From the IMG/VR virus record IMGVR_UViG_3300036398_002960, positions 1-33,257 of that record: a stretch of 33,257 bases of DNA, one strand, 5' to 3'. The stretch is from a virus. The notes under the pieces are model-generated. The model did no database searches, was not told the DNA's origin, and saw only the letters and a program-made list of their open reading frames with translations. Below, piece after piece: positions 14,110 through 21,122 of the stretch (position 1 is the first letter of the stretch; the number at the start of each line of letters is the position of its first letter). The translations under genes and the position numbers were made by a program.

Positions 14110-14727
14110 GTGACGAACAAGACTCATCCAGTCAGTGCGCCTCCCGCCGTCGTGGCTGAATTGGCCTCGGCGGCAGTGGCCGTTGCACGGCACGATACAG
14201 ACCCTTTGGCTCCCGTTGTGGCGTTGGCACCAATTGACCTCACGCCGCAAGGTGTGCCGGTTCCAATCCAAAACGACGACGAGGTCTACGCGCTGCACAT
14301 GGCGGGGTACACTCCGTCACAGATTGCCCACCACTTCACCAAGTTGTCCGGCAAGCGTTGGACCCTCGACGACGTTGATCAAGCGGTCGGTCGCGTCGCC
14401 CAATCGAACATCGGTCGGACGCAAGCCCAACTGACTTTCGCGGCACAGCTTGAATTGGATCGCATGGACGCGGCACTCAAGGCGATCTGGCCTTCAGTGC
14501 AGGACGGCAACCTACAGGCGATGGACCGCTGGTTGAAGCTGTCTGCTGAACGACGCAAGATGCTCGGCCTCGATGCGCCTGACGTGCAGGTTCAACTGCG
14601 GCTCGGTACGGGTGGTGACGTGGACTACTCGACCTTGTCGACCGAAGAACTCAAGACCCTCCAAGCCCTTCAGCGAAAGGCGTCATCAGCATCGCGTCAA
14701 AAGGTGGTCCGTGGTCGTACTGAATAA
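14110..14727 (+). CDS. Probable terminase small subunit
   Basis: A 205-residue protein starting at a leaderless GTG. After a Pro/Ala-rich N terminus comes a helix-turn-helix-like segment (DEVYALHMAGYTPSQIAHHF, about residues 56-75). Further on is LDRMDAALKAIWPSVQDG, then MDRWLKLSAERRKMLGLDAP, a pattern I know from the C-terminal helices of many phage small terminases. The protein would recognise the packaging site in phage DNA and recruit the large subunit. In most tailed phages the two terminase genes are adjacent; here the large subunit is 14 kb away. The end overlaps the next gene by 17 bases. Confidence 0.7.
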   Translation: MTNKTHPVSAPPAVVAELASAAVAVARHDTDPLAPVVALAPIDLTPQGVPVPIQNDDEVYALHMAGYTPSQIAHHFTKLSGKRWTLDDVDQAVGRVAQSNIGRTQAQLTFAAQLELDRMDAALKAIWPSVQDGNLQAMDRWLKLSAERRKMLGLDAPDVQVQLRLGTGGDVDYSTLSTEELKTLQALQRKASSASRQKVVRGRTE

Positions 14728-15364
14728 CCTGCCTGCCCATCTTCACACCGAGGTAGGGCTTTGGGTTGACTACTTCAGGTCCCGTGGGAAGGACCCCGAA
14801 CGGGTTGAGTACCCTGACCCAGAATACTTCGTATTCGACGTACTGGCGACGAGGTCGTTGACCGTCAGATTGTCTTGTGTGAACGCCATCAATGAGTGGT
14901 ACGTCAAACACCTCAACCGTCCAGCCCCGTTCGCAAAGAACCCGTGGGGGTACCCGCTTCTCACACGATTTCTGCCCGTAACCTTCGCCGAAGCATACGC
15001 CGCTATCGCCGCCCTACCCAACCCGGATCGCGGCTACGCGGCATTGGTGTTGGTGTGTCGCTTCTCTGCCAAAGACGTGGTGGCGTGGAAGGGTTTCACC
15101 CAACCGAACTTGGTCGGGACAGTGCCCGTCACCGACACTGTGGTTGGGTGGTTGACTCCGTGGCAACCGCCCACGTTGAAGCAAGTACGCGCCGCGTTGG
15201 CTCGGGTGCCGTGGTCTGTGTCGGATCTGCACGGGGCATTGTTCGCCGAACTAGAGCGACGGCAGGTACCTGAAGTTACGCGGGCTTCACTCTATGGCAG
15301 ATGGTCGGCGATGCGTTTTGAAAACGCCACCAAACGGGTTGGGTTCTTCCGGGTTGCGCTGTAA
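14711..15364 (+). CDS. Hypothetical protein resembling a degenerate tyrosine recombinase
   Basis: A 217-residue protein from GTG 14711, preceded by AAAGGTGG and overlapping terS. The overall layout resembles a tyrosine recombinase: an N-terminal helical domain that could be the core-binding domain (HTEVGLWVDYFRSRGKDPER and NAINEWYVKHLNR), then ALVLVCRFSAKDVVAWKGFT where box I would have its Arg, and SVSDLHGALFAELERRQVPE where box II has HxLRH. The catalytic HxLRH is reduced to SDLHG, and no C-terminal nucleophilic Tyr is present in the expected place. If related, it is catalytically dead and may serve as a DNA-binding protein. This is inference; it may be an unrelated helical protein. Confidence 0.4.
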   Translation: MVVLNNLPAHLHTEVGLWVDYFRSRGKDPERVEYPDPEYFVFDVLATRSLTVRLSCVNAINEWYVKHLNRPAPFAKNPWGYPLLTRFLPVTFAEAYAAIAALPNPDRGYAALVLVCRFSAKDVVAWKGFTQPNLVGTVPVTDTVVGWLTPWQPPTLKQVRAALARVPWSVSDLHGALFAELERRQVPEVTRASLYGRWSAMRFENATKRVGFFRVAL

Positions 15365-15430
15365 ATAGGACCCTCATAGGGAAGAGGGGGTCCCATTCGG
15401 ATCCGCTGGGAAAACGACCTTATTGGGGAC

Positions 15431-15590
15431 TTTTGCCGGGATTTTCGTCGGATTTTTACCGGGTTTTTGCCGGGATTTTCGTCAGATTTTCGTCGAAATC
15501 TAGTCGGGATTTTTGTCGGGCTTTTGCCGGGATTTTTGTCGGGCTTTTGCCGGGATTTTCGCCAAATTCTCACCAAATTCTCACCAAAAA
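15431..15590. repeat. Phased T-tract array (about 11.3-nt period)
   Basis: T-tracts of four or five (TTCT in the last two) begin at 15431, 15442, 15453, 15464, 15476, 15487, 15510, 15522, 15533, 15545, 15556, 15567 and 15578, with steps of 11 or 12 and one double step of 23. The units read TTTT(T)GCCGGGA or TTTTCGTCGGA. Steps that are not multiples of three argue against coding. Tracts close to the helical repeat usually bend DNA. Confidence 0.85.
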
Positions 15591-15625
15591 CACATCCAAT
15601 TTCCGTGCCGTTTTTGGTGAGAATT
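15576..15625. repeat. 16-bp perfect inverted repeat
   Basis: AATTCTCACCAAAAAC at 15576-15591 is the exact reverse complement of 15610-15625, with 18 bases between. The left arm is the last unit of the T-tract array. There is no GC-rich stem, so a binding site or cruciform is likelier than a terminator. Confidence 0.85.
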
Positions 15626-16196
15626 TGTTGGTCTTTTTCGTGAAACTTCGCTGAAAATTGATTGACGTTTTCGTCAACCTTTTCACCAAAAACACACCCA
15701 AAACCACACCAAAAACCAAACGAAATTTCTTATGAAGTTTTGTCTTTTTTACGTTCATCCCCCTACCCACCCACCCCCCATATGGACCATGGAATGGTTT
15801 TCGTCCGGCCGGACGGGCGACGGCGCTGTTCGGCTCGGCGGCGGGCAAAAATCTTTTCGGGCTATAGGCCGATTTCGAGGGGGTTCGGGGGCGCACCGAG
15901 GGTGGGATGCGCATCCACACGCACATACATGAACACCCGTTCAGTGCCTGAATTGGCACGGGCCTTGCTAACGGCTTGAAAACGGTGTCAAGGCTTTACA
16001 ACGCTACATGCCCCCACGGTAAACCGGTTTACAACCCGGACTAGGGGGAAACCACACACCACCGGATCGGGTTGTGCGAAAAAACCCACCGGGCCGTATA
16101 CGTCTTATAGCGCCACGTCGGATCGCGTGAAAAACGGTGCAACCCCCCGAAAACGCTAGGAAAAACCACGCAACCGCCGCGTCGCCCGCTAGGTGG

Positions 16197-16230
16197 AGTG
16201 ATCTGTATCTGATCCCAGATACAGATCACT
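16197..16230. promoter_or_regulatory. Perfect 15-bp hairpin or operator-like palindrome
   Basis: Bases 16197-16211 (starting AGTGATCTGTATCTG) pair without mismatch to 16216-16230 around ATCC. It lies about 55 bases upstream of the -35 box of the amidoligase cassette. There is no T-tract, so it may be a regulator site or an RNA structure on an incoming transcript. Confidence 0.7.
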
Positions 16231-16285
16231 GATCCGACCTAAGCCCTTGGATCTCCGTCGCTTTATTTTTTTCTTAGCGCGGCGC

Positions 16286-16314
16286 TTGACCTTTTCGACG
16301 GTCCGCGATAGCGT
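16286..16314 (+). promoter_or_regulatory. Leaderless promoter of the amidoligase cassette (TTGACC, 17 nt, TAGCGT)
   Basis: TTGACC at 16286-16291 and TAGCGT at 16309-16314 have an ideal 17-nt spacer; the ATG at 16321 begins exactly 6 nt after the -10. Confidence 0.7.
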
Positions 16315-16320
16315 GGCGAC

Positions 16321-16737
16321 ATGAACCGCACCACCACCCTCGCAATTGTCTCCGCCCCCGCTCTCACCCTCGCAATCGTCGCCGTATCGATGTCACCCGT
16401 CCTTATGACGGCAATGGTCCTCGCCATCGGCATCGTCATCGCGTGGGATGTCGAAGGGCCGGACCTTTCCTACCTCGACCGTCCCGCCCCCGTGAAGGTT
16501 GTGATCGGCCGTCCCATCCGTCGCCCCCTGCCGATCCGGTTCCTGCCCCCCGTCGACGCCGATACCACCCTCACCGCTACCACCGTCAATGTCCGGATCG
16601 CCACGGTTGAAGACGAGATGACCCGGCTACTTGCGTGTTATCACCGTGCCGTGGCGTCCCGTCATCGTGCCCGCGCCGCCACCTACGCCGCACGGATCGG
16701 CGCGTTGCAGTCCGCCGCCGCTAACGCCGGCAATTGA
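16321..16737 (+). CDS. Small membrane protein heading the amidoligase cassette
   Basis: A 138-residue protein. Two hydrophobic segments follow each other (LAIVSAPALTLAIVAVSM, about 7-24, and VLMTAMVLAIGIVIAW, about 27-42), then a Pro-rich basic stretch (KVVIGRPIRRPLPIRFLPP) and a C-terminal helix with many Arg and Ala. It probably forms a membrane hairpin with a cytoplasmic tail. There is no ribosome site; the start is the leaderless ATG after the -10 at 16309. It is the first gene of a unit that continues with the amidoligase 51 bases downstream, so it may hold that enzyme or its substrate at the membrane. No family is recognised. Confidence 0.65.
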   Translation: MNRTTTLAIVSAPALTLAIVAVSMSPVLMTAMVLAIGIVIAWDVEGPDLSYLDRPAPVKVVIGRPIRRPLPIRFLPPVDADTTLTATTVNVRIATVEDEMTRLLACYHRAVASRHRARAATYAARIGALQSAAANAGN

Positions 16738-16740
16738 CCC

Positions 16741-16776
16741 CCACACCACACCACACCACACCACACCACACCACAC
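16741..16776 (+). repeat. (CCACA)7 microsatellite in the amidoligase leader
   Basis: Seven exact CCACA units lie between the membrane-protein stop and the ribosome site (CGGAG) of the amidoligase. A five-base unit of this kind can change copy number by slippage, and would alter spacing here but not a reading frame. Confidence 0.9.
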
Positions 16777-16788
16777 GGAGCCTAAGCC

Positions 16789-18498
16789 ATGACCGACACC
16801 ATCGCCGAAACGCCCGCCACCGAGACACCCGCCACCGAGACACCCGCCACCGAGACACCCGCCACCGATACCGCCCCCCGTGTAAACCGGAAGATCTGCC
16901 GTCGTGAGGGTTGCGGCATGGAGTGTGACAAGCGTTATTATGTCCACACGTCCGCCGACGTGCGGGGCTTGTGGTGCGGGGCTTGTGCGCGGAATCATGC
17001 CACAACCGTCGGGACGGAACGGTGGGCGACGGCGGCACTGATTGTGGATTGCCGTGGCCGGAAGCGGACCCCCGCACAAGTGGCGCAATGGGCGACGTGT
17101 GAAGATTGCGGCAAGCCCGGCGACCACGATTTTCTCGGTGTCTACGTCGATGCAGATGACGTCATGCGGACTGTATGCACGGCGTGTGTCGGGGAATCCG
17201 ATGAAGGGCACACCCGCCGACTCCGGTCGGACTACACGGACGACGCCCGGATCATCCGATGGGGCGATGATCGCAATCCCTCGGTTCGCCGGGTGACGAC
17301 GTCGCGCTACGGCGACACGGAATGGCAATGGACGTGCGAGCATCACGCGGCGTGTCCGGGTTGTGCTCTGATGGTCGACCGACGCCACGTGTCTTTGACG
17401 CCGGTTGATCTCCTCGCCAGCGAGGTTCCGGGGCCGCGACAGATCCGTGTATGCCGGACATGCGCGGAACACGCGAGACACGACGGCGATACGGTGTCCG
17501 GGTATCACCATACAACGGCGGTGCACCCCGTGCGTCAGGTGGACGGTGCCTTGACTCGCGACGATACAATCGGACCCGACGCGATCACGGTGCGCGGAGA
17601 CCGGGGCTATGCCGGGCGCGTCGTGACGGTGCCCGCTACCTACCCCGCCCACCGTAGGACCCGACGCGCACCGTTGCTCTTTGGTCTGGAGGTGGAATTG
17701 GCGTCGGTCGGTGAGACAACGCCCGGACAAATTGCACGATATTGCCGCGAAACGTGGGGTGTGCTCCACGCCGAGAGCAAGGCCGATTCTTCCATCCAAT
17801 CGCCACACGGTTGCGGCGGTGTCGAGGTAGTGTCTCACCCTGCCACAATCGGTGCCTTCAGGAGCGTCTTCCACAATTGGAAGGCTCCGGCCGGTGCGGA
17901 AGCGAACACATCATGCGGTATGCACGTCCATGTGTCCCGCGATGCACTTTCACCGGGGCAGGTAGACCGTATTTGTTATCTCTTGTCTCGACGTGGGGAT
18001 CAATCCACATGGGCTACTGTGTTCCGTCGCGACCCTAACAATTATTGCAAGGCTTATACGCCCGGTAGCTTCGCCCGTCGCCGTTGGCGCGACGAGACCG
18101 ACCGGTATCGTGTGATCAACATCACACCCCGGGCGACCATCGAATTGCGGTGGCCAGCGTCGACGGTCCGGGGGGATACTATCCTCGCCACGGTAGAACT
18201 GTTCCATGCTGTGTGCCTTTACACGCAAGCCGGCTTTCCCGGTGGGAGCCACCGTAGTGAAGCGTTGTGCTGGACGGCTTTTTCCAAATGGATTCAGTCC
18301 GATCCGCTTGCCCGGTCTGAAACCCGCGCCGCACGGCGGTATCTCGCGGCCCGGGGCTTGATCAACGCCCGGAAGGACCCCCGCGCTACCGCTAGCGTCG
18401 TCGACGACGGCACCGACGCGACGCTACAACCGGAAATGGTCGCGGCTGCCGTCACCTCACCCGCATGGACCCGGATTCAGGCCGCGCTGGCCGCCTGA
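16789..18498 (+). CDS. Zinc-finger amidoligase (Amidoligase_2-like)
   Basis: A 569-residue protein in three parts. Residues 1-30 are a low-complexity tail of PATET repeats. Residues 37-235 are Cys/His-rich with several zinc-binding knuckles (CRREGCGMEC, CGAC, CEDCGK, CTAC, CPGC, CRTC). From about 296 comes a region with marks of the phage/bacterial amidoligase family related to glutamine synthetase-type ligases: LLFGLEVELAS, then ESKADSSIQ, then GGVEVVSHPA, then NTSCGMHVHVSRDALS, then INITPRATIELRWPAST. Such enzymes are predicted to join a carboxyl to an amine using ATP. The class II amidotransferase 33 bases downstream supports a peptide or amide modification pathway. ATG 16789 follows GGAG. 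The target is unknown. Confidence 0.75.
   Translation: MTDTIAETPATETPATETPATETPATDTAPRVNRKICRREGCGMECDKRYYVHTSADVRGLWCGACARNHATTVGTERWATAALIVDCRGRKRTPAQVAQWATCEDCGKPGDHDFLGVYVDADDVMRTVCTACVGESDEGHTRRLRSDYTDDARIIRWGDDRNPSVRRVTTSRYGDTEWQWTCEHHAACPGCALMVDRRHVSLTPVDLLASEVPGPRQIRVCRTCAEHARHDGDTVSGYHHTTAVHPVRQVDGALTRDDTIGPDAITVRGDRGYAGRVVTVPATYPAHRRTRRAPLLFGLEVELASVGETTPGQIARYCRETWGVLHAESKADSSIQSPHGCGGVEVVSHPATIGAFRSVFHNWKAPAGAEANTSCGMHVHVSRDALSPGQVDRICYLLSRRGDQSTWATVFRRDPNNYCKAYTPGSFARRRWRDETDRYRVINITPRATIELRWPASTVRGDTILATVELFHAVCLYTQAGFPGGSHRSEALCWTAFSKWIQSDPLARSETRAARRYLAARGLINARKDPRATASVVDDGTDATLQPEMVAAAVTSPAWTRIQAALAA
16816..16869 (+). repeat. 15-bp tandem repeat encoding PATET
   Basis: GCCACCGAGACACCC is repeated three times exactly plus a diverged fourth copy, in frame, giving ATETP units in the N-terminal tail of the amidoligase. 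Confidence 0.9.
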
Positions 18499-18531
18499 TC
18501 ACCCACCCGTACACTGAATAGGAGCCTAATC

Positions 18532-19596
18532 ATGTGTCTCATTATCAAGCAGACCGCAGCAAGCCCGCTCACCCGTGAGGAAACCGACGCAATCTATCGA
18601 CGCAACAAAGACGGCTTTGGAGTCGCGTGGCATGACGACGAAGGAACCGTACAGTATTGGCGACGTGTCCCGGTTGACGCCGATGATGCGTGGATGCTGT
18701 ATCAGTCGGCGCTGGCGCTGGCGACGTCGGAAAGACCCGTCGTGCTCCACTGGCGCATGGCCACCCATGGCCACATCGTCGACGATCTGGCCCATCCTTT
18801 CGGGCTGCCCGGGGCGGTGTTGGTCCACAACGGTGTACTACCGTACTGGGGATCCGTCGCCGCGCCGGGGCAGTCCGACACGGCGGCACTGGCCGCCGCT
18901 ATCGCCGCTATCGTCACCCGCGCCGCCGATGACGGCCTAAGCCCCGATGCCGTTTACGGATCGGACACGTTCAGGGCGTGGCTGTCGAAGGAGTCGCAGG
19001 GTAGCGCGATCCTAATCGTCCGAAAGGACGGCGTGATCGACCACTACGGCAACACTGGCCTAGTCCATGACGGCCGATGGATGTCCAATACCTACGCCGG
19101 ACCGTCGTCGATTTACCCCCCGCGTCCGGCAGTGTCGCCGACGACGTGGGCAACGTGGCGCGGGTGGGATGCGTGGGATGACCGGACACCGACACCGACG
19201 CCGACGACGGTGACCCGCGCCGCGTCCGTTGGAATGGTCGTCACAAAAGCCGCACGGAAGCGGGCCGCGTTGCGGCGGGTCCGGGCGACCCCGTCATCGG
19301 TCGACCCCCGGGCGTTGATTGCGGGAGGGCTGTACCTACCCCCCATGTCGATCCGTGCCGCTGCGGAAGCCCTCGCGGCGGTAGCGCCGGCCGGGTCCGG
19401 TTGGTTTCTTCTTGACGAAGACATTGACGTGGTGAGGTGGGGGATCGAACAATTCGCGGAGACCTTGACGCCCCATGCCGGGTTCGCCGTCCGGGTGGTT
19501 GACCTCACAAGCGACCGGGTCCTAATCCGGGTGGTCGATATGTCCGACGCGTCGGAACGTCGTCGGGGTCGAGATGACCCCCCCGGATGGTGCTAG
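18532..19596 (+). CDS. Class II glutamine amidotransferase-like Ntn hydrolase
   Basis: A 354-residue protein. It starts MCLIIKQ, placing the nucleophilic Cys at position 2 after removal of Met, as in class II (Ntn-type) amidotransferases. Further family marks are GFGVAWHDDEG near residue 24, VLHWRMATHG near 66, and VLVHNGVLPYWG near 91, with a later SAILIVRKDG. The domain would hydrolyse the amide of glutamine, or a gamma-glutamyl bond, and pass ammonia to a ligase or trim a conjugate. The last 130 residues are not part of the domain and are unknown. The ATG follows ATAGGAGCC, the same leader type as the amidoligase gene. Confidence 0.8.
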   Translation: MCLIIKQTAASPLTREETDAIYRRNKDGFGVAWHDDEGTVQYWRRVPVDADDAWMLYQSALALATSERPVVLHWRMATHGHIVDDLAHPFGLPGAVLVHNGVLPYWGSVAAPGQSDTAALAAAIAAIVTRAADDGLSPDAVYGSDTFRAWLSKESQGSAILIVRKDGVIDHYGNTGLVHDGRWMSNTYAGPSSIYPPRPAVSPTTWATWRGWDAWDDRTPTPTPTTVTRAASVGMVVTKAARKRAALRRVRATPSSVDPRALIAGGLYLPPMSIRAAAEALAAVAPAGSGWFLLDEDIDVVRWGIEQFAETLTPHAGFAVRVVDLTSDRVLIRVVDMSDASERRRGRDDPPGWC

Positions 19597-19627
19597 GCGC
19601 TAGGCGCTAGCCCGACCCGACCCGACC

Positions 19628-19659
19628 CGACCCCGGACTAGATCCGGGGTCGTTTTTTT
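19628..19659 (+). terminator. Rho-independent terminator of the amidoligase cassette
   Basis: A 10-bp perfect stem (19628-19637 with 19643-19652) around CTAGA is followed by seven T. It is preceded by CTAGGCG repeats (19593-19610) that overlap the stop codon and by four CCCGA units (19611-19630). Confidence 0.85.
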
Positions 19660-19997
19660 CCCCCTTGCGTTATGCGCGGAAATATGTGAATCTGCCCGAT
19701 CCGGTTGCGGCTTAGGGGTCCGGGGTCGGGTTGGGTCGGTTTTCAGCGATCACTGAAACCGCACCTAGCGAACCGTAGCGGGTGACACCGGACGCCAGAC
19801 CCGACCTATGTGTGGGCCTTGCCTAGGGGTCTAGCGTTGAATGGCGGCCGTTTTATCGATCCGGTCTAACTCCCTGATTTTCCACGCTTTTTAGTCGACC
19901 ATCCGGACGGTCTGCCCTAAAGCAAAGCCCGTGCCACATCGGAGGGGCACGATAATTGCTAGCGTCGGACCGACGCGGCGATCACCACAGATCACGC
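19660..19997. other. Intergenic region with dyads, no gene seen
   Basis: No open frame with coding character was found. The region has a distant inverted match to the CCCGA repeats (GGGTCGGGTTGGGTCGG near 19722), a near-perfect dyad TTTCAG/CTGAAA around CGATCA (19741-19758), a small hairpin GTGCC/GGCAC (19931-19950) and a dyad GCGTCGG/CCGACGC with one base between (19962-19976), the last just ahead of the next promoter. Confidence 0.5.
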
Positions 19998-20026
19998 TTG
20001 ACGCCATCGGATCCGGCGGATAGACT
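19998..20026 (+). promoter_or_regulatory. Leaderless promoter (TTGACG, 17 nt, TAGACT)
   Basis: TTGACG at 19998-20003 and TAGACT at 20021-20026 have a 17-nt spacer. The ATG at 20033 follows the -10 by exactly 6 nt (CATCAC), and there is no ribosome site. Confidence 0.75.
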
Positions 20027-20032
20027 CATCAC

Positions 20033-20245
20033 ATGAACGACACGATCTGCCTTGACGCCGCTACCCTCCTCACGATGTCTCGTGAGGACCTCTTCGCCGC
20101 GATGGGTCGGTCTGACCTTCTGACGGTCGACGACGCCGTTGCGGCGACGGTTGCATCTCGCCGACGCGGGACCGCTAGCGGCGTCGCCGTCGACACGTCG
20201 CCTTGCATCGTGCTGATCTCCGCCGAGCATAACCCCCTCGCCTGA
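20033..20245 (+). CDS. Small hypothetical protein, leaderless
   Basis: A 70-residue protein, MNDTICLDAATLLTMSREDL and onward, ending IVLISAEHNPLA. It is acidic and helical in the first half and carries a short Arg-rich segment SRRRGTASG. I do not recognise a family. It forms a complete one-gene unit with its own promoter and terminator. Its stop codon lies within the first copy of a 13-bp tandem repeat. Confidence 0.55.
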   Translation: MNDTICLDAATLLTMSREDLFAAMGRSDLLTVDDAVAATVASRRRGTASGVAVDTSPCIVLISAEHNPLA

Positions 20246-20304
20246 AGCCCGACCCTGAAGCCCGACCCTGAAGCCCGACCCTGAAACCGACCCTGAAGCC
20301 CGAC
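20241..20304 (+). repeat. 13-bp tandem repeat, five copies
   Basis: CCTGAAGCCCGAC begins at 20241, 20254, 20267, 20280 (a 12-base variant) and 20292. The array starts at the stop codon of the 20033 gene and ends before its terminator. Confidence 0.9.
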
Positions 20305-20321
20305 CCACACCCGCCGCACAC

Positions 20322-20347
20322 ACACCCGGACCTAGTCCGGGTGTTTT
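20322..20347 (+). terminator. Rho-independent terminator
   Basis: A 10-bp perfect stem (20322-20331 with 20335-20344) around CTA is followed by TTT and CGTTT. Its core CCGGAC resembles the terminator at 19628. Confidence 0.8.
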
Positions 20348-20350
20348 CGT

Positions 20351-20476
20351 TTCCACGGTTGTGGAATTGAACGCTTCCACGGTTGTGGAATTGAACGATT
20401 GTTCGACCCTTCCACGGTTGTGGAATTGAACGATTGTTCGACCCTTCCACGGTTGTGGAATTGAACGATTGTTCGA
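20351..20476. repeat. 35-bp iteron-like array with internal dyads, four copies
   Basis: Copies start at 20351 (24 bases, truncated), 20375, 20410 and 20445. Each begins TTCCACGGTTGTGGAA, a 6-bp dyad around GGTT, and continues TTGAACGATTGTTCGA, a second, imperfect dyad around GATT. Units 2 and 3 are identical over 35 bases. The TTCCAC/GTGGAA halves share TGTGGA with the DnaA box, but the match is partial. Confidence 0.9.
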
Positions 20477-20579
20477 TTCTGGGCGAGATTATGTCAACTG
20501 GCAATTTCCATGCCTATAGCAATAATCGTGCCAAAGATCAAACGGGCCAATATAGCAGATATAATTCCGTCATAACGGA

Positions 20580-20732
20580 CGGCATAATGCCGCACCGATA
20601 CCATGCCGCACCGAGGCATAATGCCACATTGATCCCGTATTGACGTCGACGGGCGATCCGAGGTAGGATCGCGGACGGGGCGTGCAGGCTCCCATCCGGA
20701 CCGGATCGGCCCCGATACCGTGCGGCATAATG
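20580..20732. promoter_or_regulatory. Cluster of GGCATAATGCC operator-like sites
   Basis: Palindromic CGGCATAATGCCG is at 20580-20592, GGCATAATGCC at 20615-20625, and a half-diverged GGCATAATGAC starts at 20724. A fourth, extended copy lies at 21880-21898. They flank the promoter at 20640. A repressor or activator site is the simplest reading. Confidence 0.5.
20640..20669 (+). promoter_or_regulatory. Promoter (TTGACG, 18 nt, TAGGAT)
   Basis: TTGACG at 20640-20645 and TAGGAT at 20664-20669. It would begin near 20676 and drive the small genes from 20832 onward. The operator-like sites lie on both sides. Confidence 0.5.
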
Positions 20733-20759
20733 ACACACCGATCCGACACCGATCCGTGA

Positions 20760-20817
20760 TTGACATGTGGGGCGGATTCATGGGAAGCTGTGATCGGGCG
20801 ATGTCTGCCCCGATCAC
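20760..20817 (+). promoter_or_regulatory. Second -35 (TTGACA) and a 5' leader hairpin
   Basis: TTGACA at 20760-20765 is followed 18 nt later by a poor -10 (GAAGCT). A 9-bp hairpin GTGATCGGG/CCCGATCAC (20790-20798 with 20809-20817) then lies directly before the AAGGAT ribosome site of the 20832 gene and could control its translation. Confidence 0.4.
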
Positions 20818-20831
20818 AAGGATCCACACAC

Positions 20832-21122
20832 ATGACGACGTCAACCCACCCCGTGACCGGCCCGCGTTCTAACCTGTATGGCGTCGGGCGGGACGTTGCC
20901 GACGTCATCCGTTCCACGGTGTGCAACATTGACCCTGACGCGGTCCGGCCCGGTACGGCCCGTCATCGCGACGCGGTTTTGTTCTGGAGTCTGTGGGAGT
21001 CCGCCCGGCAGGGTTGTGATCGGGAAGCGTCGATCTGCGACTGTGTCGCAGTAGTCGCGATCTCCGATCCGGACGCGAAGCGTCTGCGCCGTCTGGCGGC
21101 CCGGATCTGGCCGGTCGGTTGA
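20832..21122 (+). CDS. Hypothetical protein
   Basis: A 96-residue protein from ATG 20832 with AAGGAT eight bases upstream; the frame is open further upstream but that part contains the promoter and hairpin. It is helical and basic at the end (SDPDAKRLRRLAARIWPVG), with three closely placed Cys in the middle (QGCDREASICDCVAVVA). No family is recognised. It is the first of three small genes in a row, the other two of which share a duplicated leader. Confidence 0.55.
   Translation: MTTSTHPVTGPRSNLYGVGRDVADVIRSTVCNIDPDAVRPGTARHRDAVLFWSLWESARQGCDREASICDCVAVVAISDPDAKRLRRLAARIWPVG

Larger units (their letters stand above)
15365..16285. other. Large non-coding region with ordered repeats and palindromes
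   Basis: About 920 bases hold no believable gene on either strand. From left to right they contain a hairpin GGACCC/GGGTCC (15368-15393) just after the preceding stop, an array of T-tracts at 11-12-nt steps (15431-15590), a 16-bp inverted repeat (15576-15625), a TTGACG/CGTCAA dyad (15662-15677), two copies of CACCAAAAACACA about 100 bases apart, 14-bp palindromes at 15802-15815 and 16019-16032, and a 15-bp perfect hairpin (16197-16230). It resembles a replication origin or packaging region more than a degraded gene. Confidence 0.6.

Noticed and set aside
15292-15959. Two minus-strand open frames with Lys/Pro/Asn-rich repeats
   Set aside because: They arise from the T-tract array, whose period of 11-12 bases is not a multiple of three, and they have no ribosome site.
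16627-17874. 415-codon open frame on the minus strand opposite the amidoligase
   Set aside because: It is antisense to a well-supported gene. Its Gly-rich repeat is the reverse of the PATET repeat, and its composition follows GC skew, not protein coding.
20351-20476. Possible CRISPR array
   Set aside because: The repeats are directly adjacent with no unique spacers, and no cas genes are nearby. It is a plain tandem repeat.
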